From Methanomassiliicoccus luminyensis B10 (GTDB lineage Archaea > Thermoplasmatota > Thermoplasmata > Methanomassiliicoccales > Methanomassiliicoccaceae), in the NCBI RefSeq assembly GCF_000308215.1, contig NZ_CAJE01000012.1:568894-632893 (forward strand): a DNA stretch of 64,000 bases, written 5' to 3'. This document shows positions 62,149 through 64,000 of the stretch, in pieces. How positions within the stretch are numbered: position 1 is the stretch's first letter; every line of letters starts with the position of its first letter. A program made the position numbers and the translations under genes. The notes beneath the pieces were generated by a model. That model was given only the letters and a program-made list of their open reading frames with translations. It ran no database searches and was not told the DNA's origin.

Positions 62149-62994
62149 TCACTCGACCGTTATCTCGGTGCCGATCTTCTCGTGCTGGATCATCTTCCTC
62201 ACCATGGAGTGCGGCTCCTTCCCGTTCAGCATGAGCACGGCGCTGACGCCGCTGCCGAGGGCGGCGCGGCACGCTTCCACCTTGGGGATCATGCCCCCGG
62301 TGATGACGCCCCCCGCGATGAGCTCGTCCACCTCGGACAGGGTAAGGGACGGGATGACCTCCCTGCCCCCCTCGCCCCCTTTCAGTATGCCCGGCACGTC
62401 GGTCACCAATATCATCTCGTCCGCGCCGACCGCCCTGGCCACGCTGGCCGCTACAGTGTCGGCGTTTACATTGAGCCTGCCGCCATCCTCGCCGGCGCAT
62501 ATGGGAAAGATGACCGGCACCTTCCCCGACGCCACCAGGGGCTCCAGGACCGAGCGGTCCACCCGGGACACCTCGCCCACGCGGTCCAGGTCGACCTTGA
62601 TGTCCCTGCCGCCCTCGTCCTTGGCCGCCACCGGCGGCATCTTCGCCGCCACCACCGCGCGGGAGTCGCAGCCGCACATGCCCACGGCATCCACTCCCTC
62701 GCCCTTCAGCGACGCGACTATCTCGGAGTTGATGCGGGCCAGTACCTCAGCGGCCACCTGCAGCGCGGCGTCGTCGGTGACGCGCAGCCCGGAGACCTTC
62801 TTCACCTTGAGGCCGCGCCTCTCCATCTCCTGACTGATCTCCGGCCCCCCGCCGTGCACTATGATCGGCCAGACGCCGGAGCGCAGGAGCCGGGCGATGT
62901 CCTCGCTGAAGCGCTTCAGGTCGCCCTCGCCGCTCAGCGCGTTCCCTCCGAACTTGATGAGGATGCGCTTGCCCGTGGAACTCGACGCGTTCAT
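62149..62994 (-). CDS. argB: acetylglutamate kinase
   Basis: A 281-residue amino-acid kinase-family enzyme phosphorylating N-acetylglutamate, the second step of arginine synthesis. Motifs: LIKFGGNAL (about 12-20), VHGGGPEISQEMERRGL (about 46-62), LNVNADTVAASVA and GGMIPKVEACRAAL. A Cys pair (MCGCDSR) is in the middle. It lies between argJ and argD with tiny gaps, so one operon. Confidence 0.95.
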   Translation of the reverse strand: MNASSSTGKRILIKFGGNALSGEGDLKRFSEDIARLLRSGVWPIIVHGGGPEISQEMERRGLKVKKVSGLRVTDDAALQVAAEVLARINSEIVASLKGEGVDAVGMCGCDSRAVVAAKMPPVAAKDEGGRDIKVDLDRVGEVSRVDRSVLEPLVASGKVPVIFPICAGEDGGRLNVNADTVAASVARAVGADEMILVTDVPGILKGGEGGREVIPSLTLSEVDELIAGGVITGGMIPKVEACRAALGSGVSAVLMLNGKEPHSMVRKMIQHEKIGTEITVE

Positions 62995-63004
62995 GGCCGC
63001 CGCC

Positions 63005-64000
63005 TTAGGTGGTGTACTCGGCGTTGATCTTCACGTACTCGTAGGTGAGATCGCAGCCCCATGCCTCAGCGTACCCGTTCCCCACGCCCAGTTCCAGGGA
63101 CATGGTGATGCGGGGCTGCGACAGGAGCCTGCGGGCGGTGACCTCGGCCTCGGAGCACGGCTTGACCTGGGGGACGCCCCCCTCGAAGAGGATGACCTCC
63201 TGTCCTGCGCTGCCGATGGTCAGCCTGACCTTGTCGATATCGAACTCGCTGCCGGAGTTGCCCAGCGCCGCGAGCACCCTCCCGAAGTTGGGATCGGCGC
63301 CGAAGATGGCGGTCTTGACCAGACTGGACGAGATGATCCACCGGCCGGTGGTCCTCGCTTCCTTGTCGGTCTTGGCACCGGAGACGTGCAGCTCGATGAG
63401 CTTCGTGGCGCCCTCCCCATCGATGACCACCATCTTGGCCAAGGACTGCAGGACGTACAGGACCCCTTTCCAGAACTCGTGATCGTCATCCACGGCCCTT
63501 CCGCCGGCGGCCCCGTTGGCCATCAGCACGGAGATGTCGTTGGTGCTCTGGTCCCCGTCCACGTTGATCATGTTGAAGCTCTTGTTGATGCAATCCTGGA
63601 ACTTGTACAGCGGCGGCTTGGTCAGCACCGCGTCGGTGGTGATGAAGCTCAAGGTGGTGGCGTGCTGGGTCTTCATGGACGGCGAGATCATGCCGGAACC
63701 CTTGGCCATGCCGGCGATGGTGACCACGGTCCCGTCCTTGAGCGTTACCTGGCAGGCAGCCTCCTTGATGACCTTGTCGGTGGTGAGGATGGCTTGCGCG
63801 GCCTTGTGATCGTAGTCCCGCCCGCGCCCCATCTCGGCCGGCGATGCGTTGATCCCGGCCGCGAGCTTCTCCATGGGCAGGAAGCGCCCTATGACCCCGG
63901 TGGACGATACGCCCACCATCTCAGGCTCCAGGCCAAGCGCCTTGCCGGCGATCTCGGACATGGCGATGGCGTCCTTCATGCCCTGGGGGCCGGTGATGGC
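63005..64000 (-). CDS. argJ: glutamate N-acetyltransferase / ornithine acetyltransferase (partial)
   Basis: The reading frame continues through the right edge (about 331 codons seen), so the N-terminus is missing. ArgJ transfers acetyl from acetylornithine to glutamate. The autoprocessing site is visible in MAKGSGMISPS...HATTLSFITTD, where the Thr nucleophile starts the beta chain. SGAKTDKEART, FGADPNFGRVLAALG and the C-terminal GCDLTYEYVKINAEYTT agree with the family. The stop is 10 nt before the argB start. Confidence 0.95.
   Translation of the reverse strand, partial: AITGPQGMKDAIAMSEIAGKALGLEPEMVGVSSTGVIGRFLPMEKLAAGINASPAEMGRGRDYDHKAAQAILTTDKVIKEAACQVTLKDGTVVTIAGMAKGSGMISPSMKTQHATTLSFITTDAVLTKPPLYKFQDCINKSFNMINVDGDQSTNDISVLMANGAAGGRAVDDDHEFWKGVLYVLQSLAKMVVIDGEGATKLIELHVSGAKTDKEARTTGRWIISSSLVKTAIFGADPNFGRVLAALGNSGSEFDIDKVRLTIGSAGQEVILFEGGVPQVKPCSEAEVTARRLLSQPRITMSLELGVGNGYAEAWGCDLTYEYVKINAEYTT

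Overview
The window is a GC-rich stretch of archaeal chromosome. Archaeal markers are ribosomal protein L40e, the clamp-loader small subunit RFC-S, the ribosome-recycling ATPase ABCE1/RLI, archaeal-type riboflavin synthase (RibC) and FAD synthetase (RibL), a topoisomerase I with zinc ribbons, NikR, an F420H2-oxidase-type flavodiiron protein, HypA/HypD, and many promoters with a TATA box 25-30 nt before a leaderless or short-leader start. Bacterial-looking genes (MetK-type S-adenosylmethionine synthetase, DbpA-type DEAD-box helicase) sit among them. The mix suggests a methanogen-related euryarchaeon, possibly Thermoplasmata/Methanomassiliicoccales. That placement is inference: no rRNA or mcr gene is present.

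Layout. 1-5.4 kb: end of an ATP-grasp gene, an AbiV-like HEPN protein, small membrane proteins, and a two-gene ABC-2 exporter preceded by a tandem TGTGA-type operator. 5.4-13 kb (minus strand): RNA helicase, DUF1638 protein, ferritin-like protein, CorA-like protein, hypA-hypD, nth, folC. 13-17 kb: asparagine-synthase-like PP-loop gene divergent from nikR, then topA. 17-25.7 kb (minus): radical SAM/SPASM enzyme, a COG0523 GTPase with a His-ended partner, OsmC, pncB, eno, a response regulator-DUF835 protein, L40e and RFC-S. 25.9-27.7 kb: three tandem zinc-ribbon/membrane paralogues, the third frameshifted at a C7 tract. 27.8-36.3 kb: MarC, tRNA thiolase, glyA, PGI/PMI, the overlapping flavin operon ribB-ribL-ribC-ribH, an NmrA protein and an aminotransferase. 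36.5-51 kb: a PP-loop/ferredoxin fusion, ftsZ, a roadblock protein, PHP proteins, metG, RLI, fprA, metK divergent from an HTH-CBS regulator, and a flavoprotein disulfide reductase. 51.2-60.9 kb: a miniature Amt-derived gene coupled to glnK, several hypothetical genes, tRNA-Arg(CCU), an FKBP, tRNA-Thr(UGU), an XRE/DUF2178 pair under a 26-bp palindrome, cupin plus class III aminotransferase, a tRNA 3'-end duplicate, and an ACT-domain protein. 60.9-64 kb: arginine genes argJ-argB-argD, with argJ running off the window.

The most unusual locus is 51219-51733. A 59-codon gene joins the first transmembrane helix of an ammonium transporter directly to the Amt C-terminal tail that normally binds GlnK, and it overlaps glnK by ATGA. 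It cannot be a channel but could be a membrane anchor for PII. Other points of interest are the HTH-CBS/metK pair, a His-for-Cys substitution in the Nth iron-sulfur motif, a possible Shine-Dalgarno-sequestering leader at 52.3 kb, a structured intergenic segment at 36.4 kb, and several symmetric operators.
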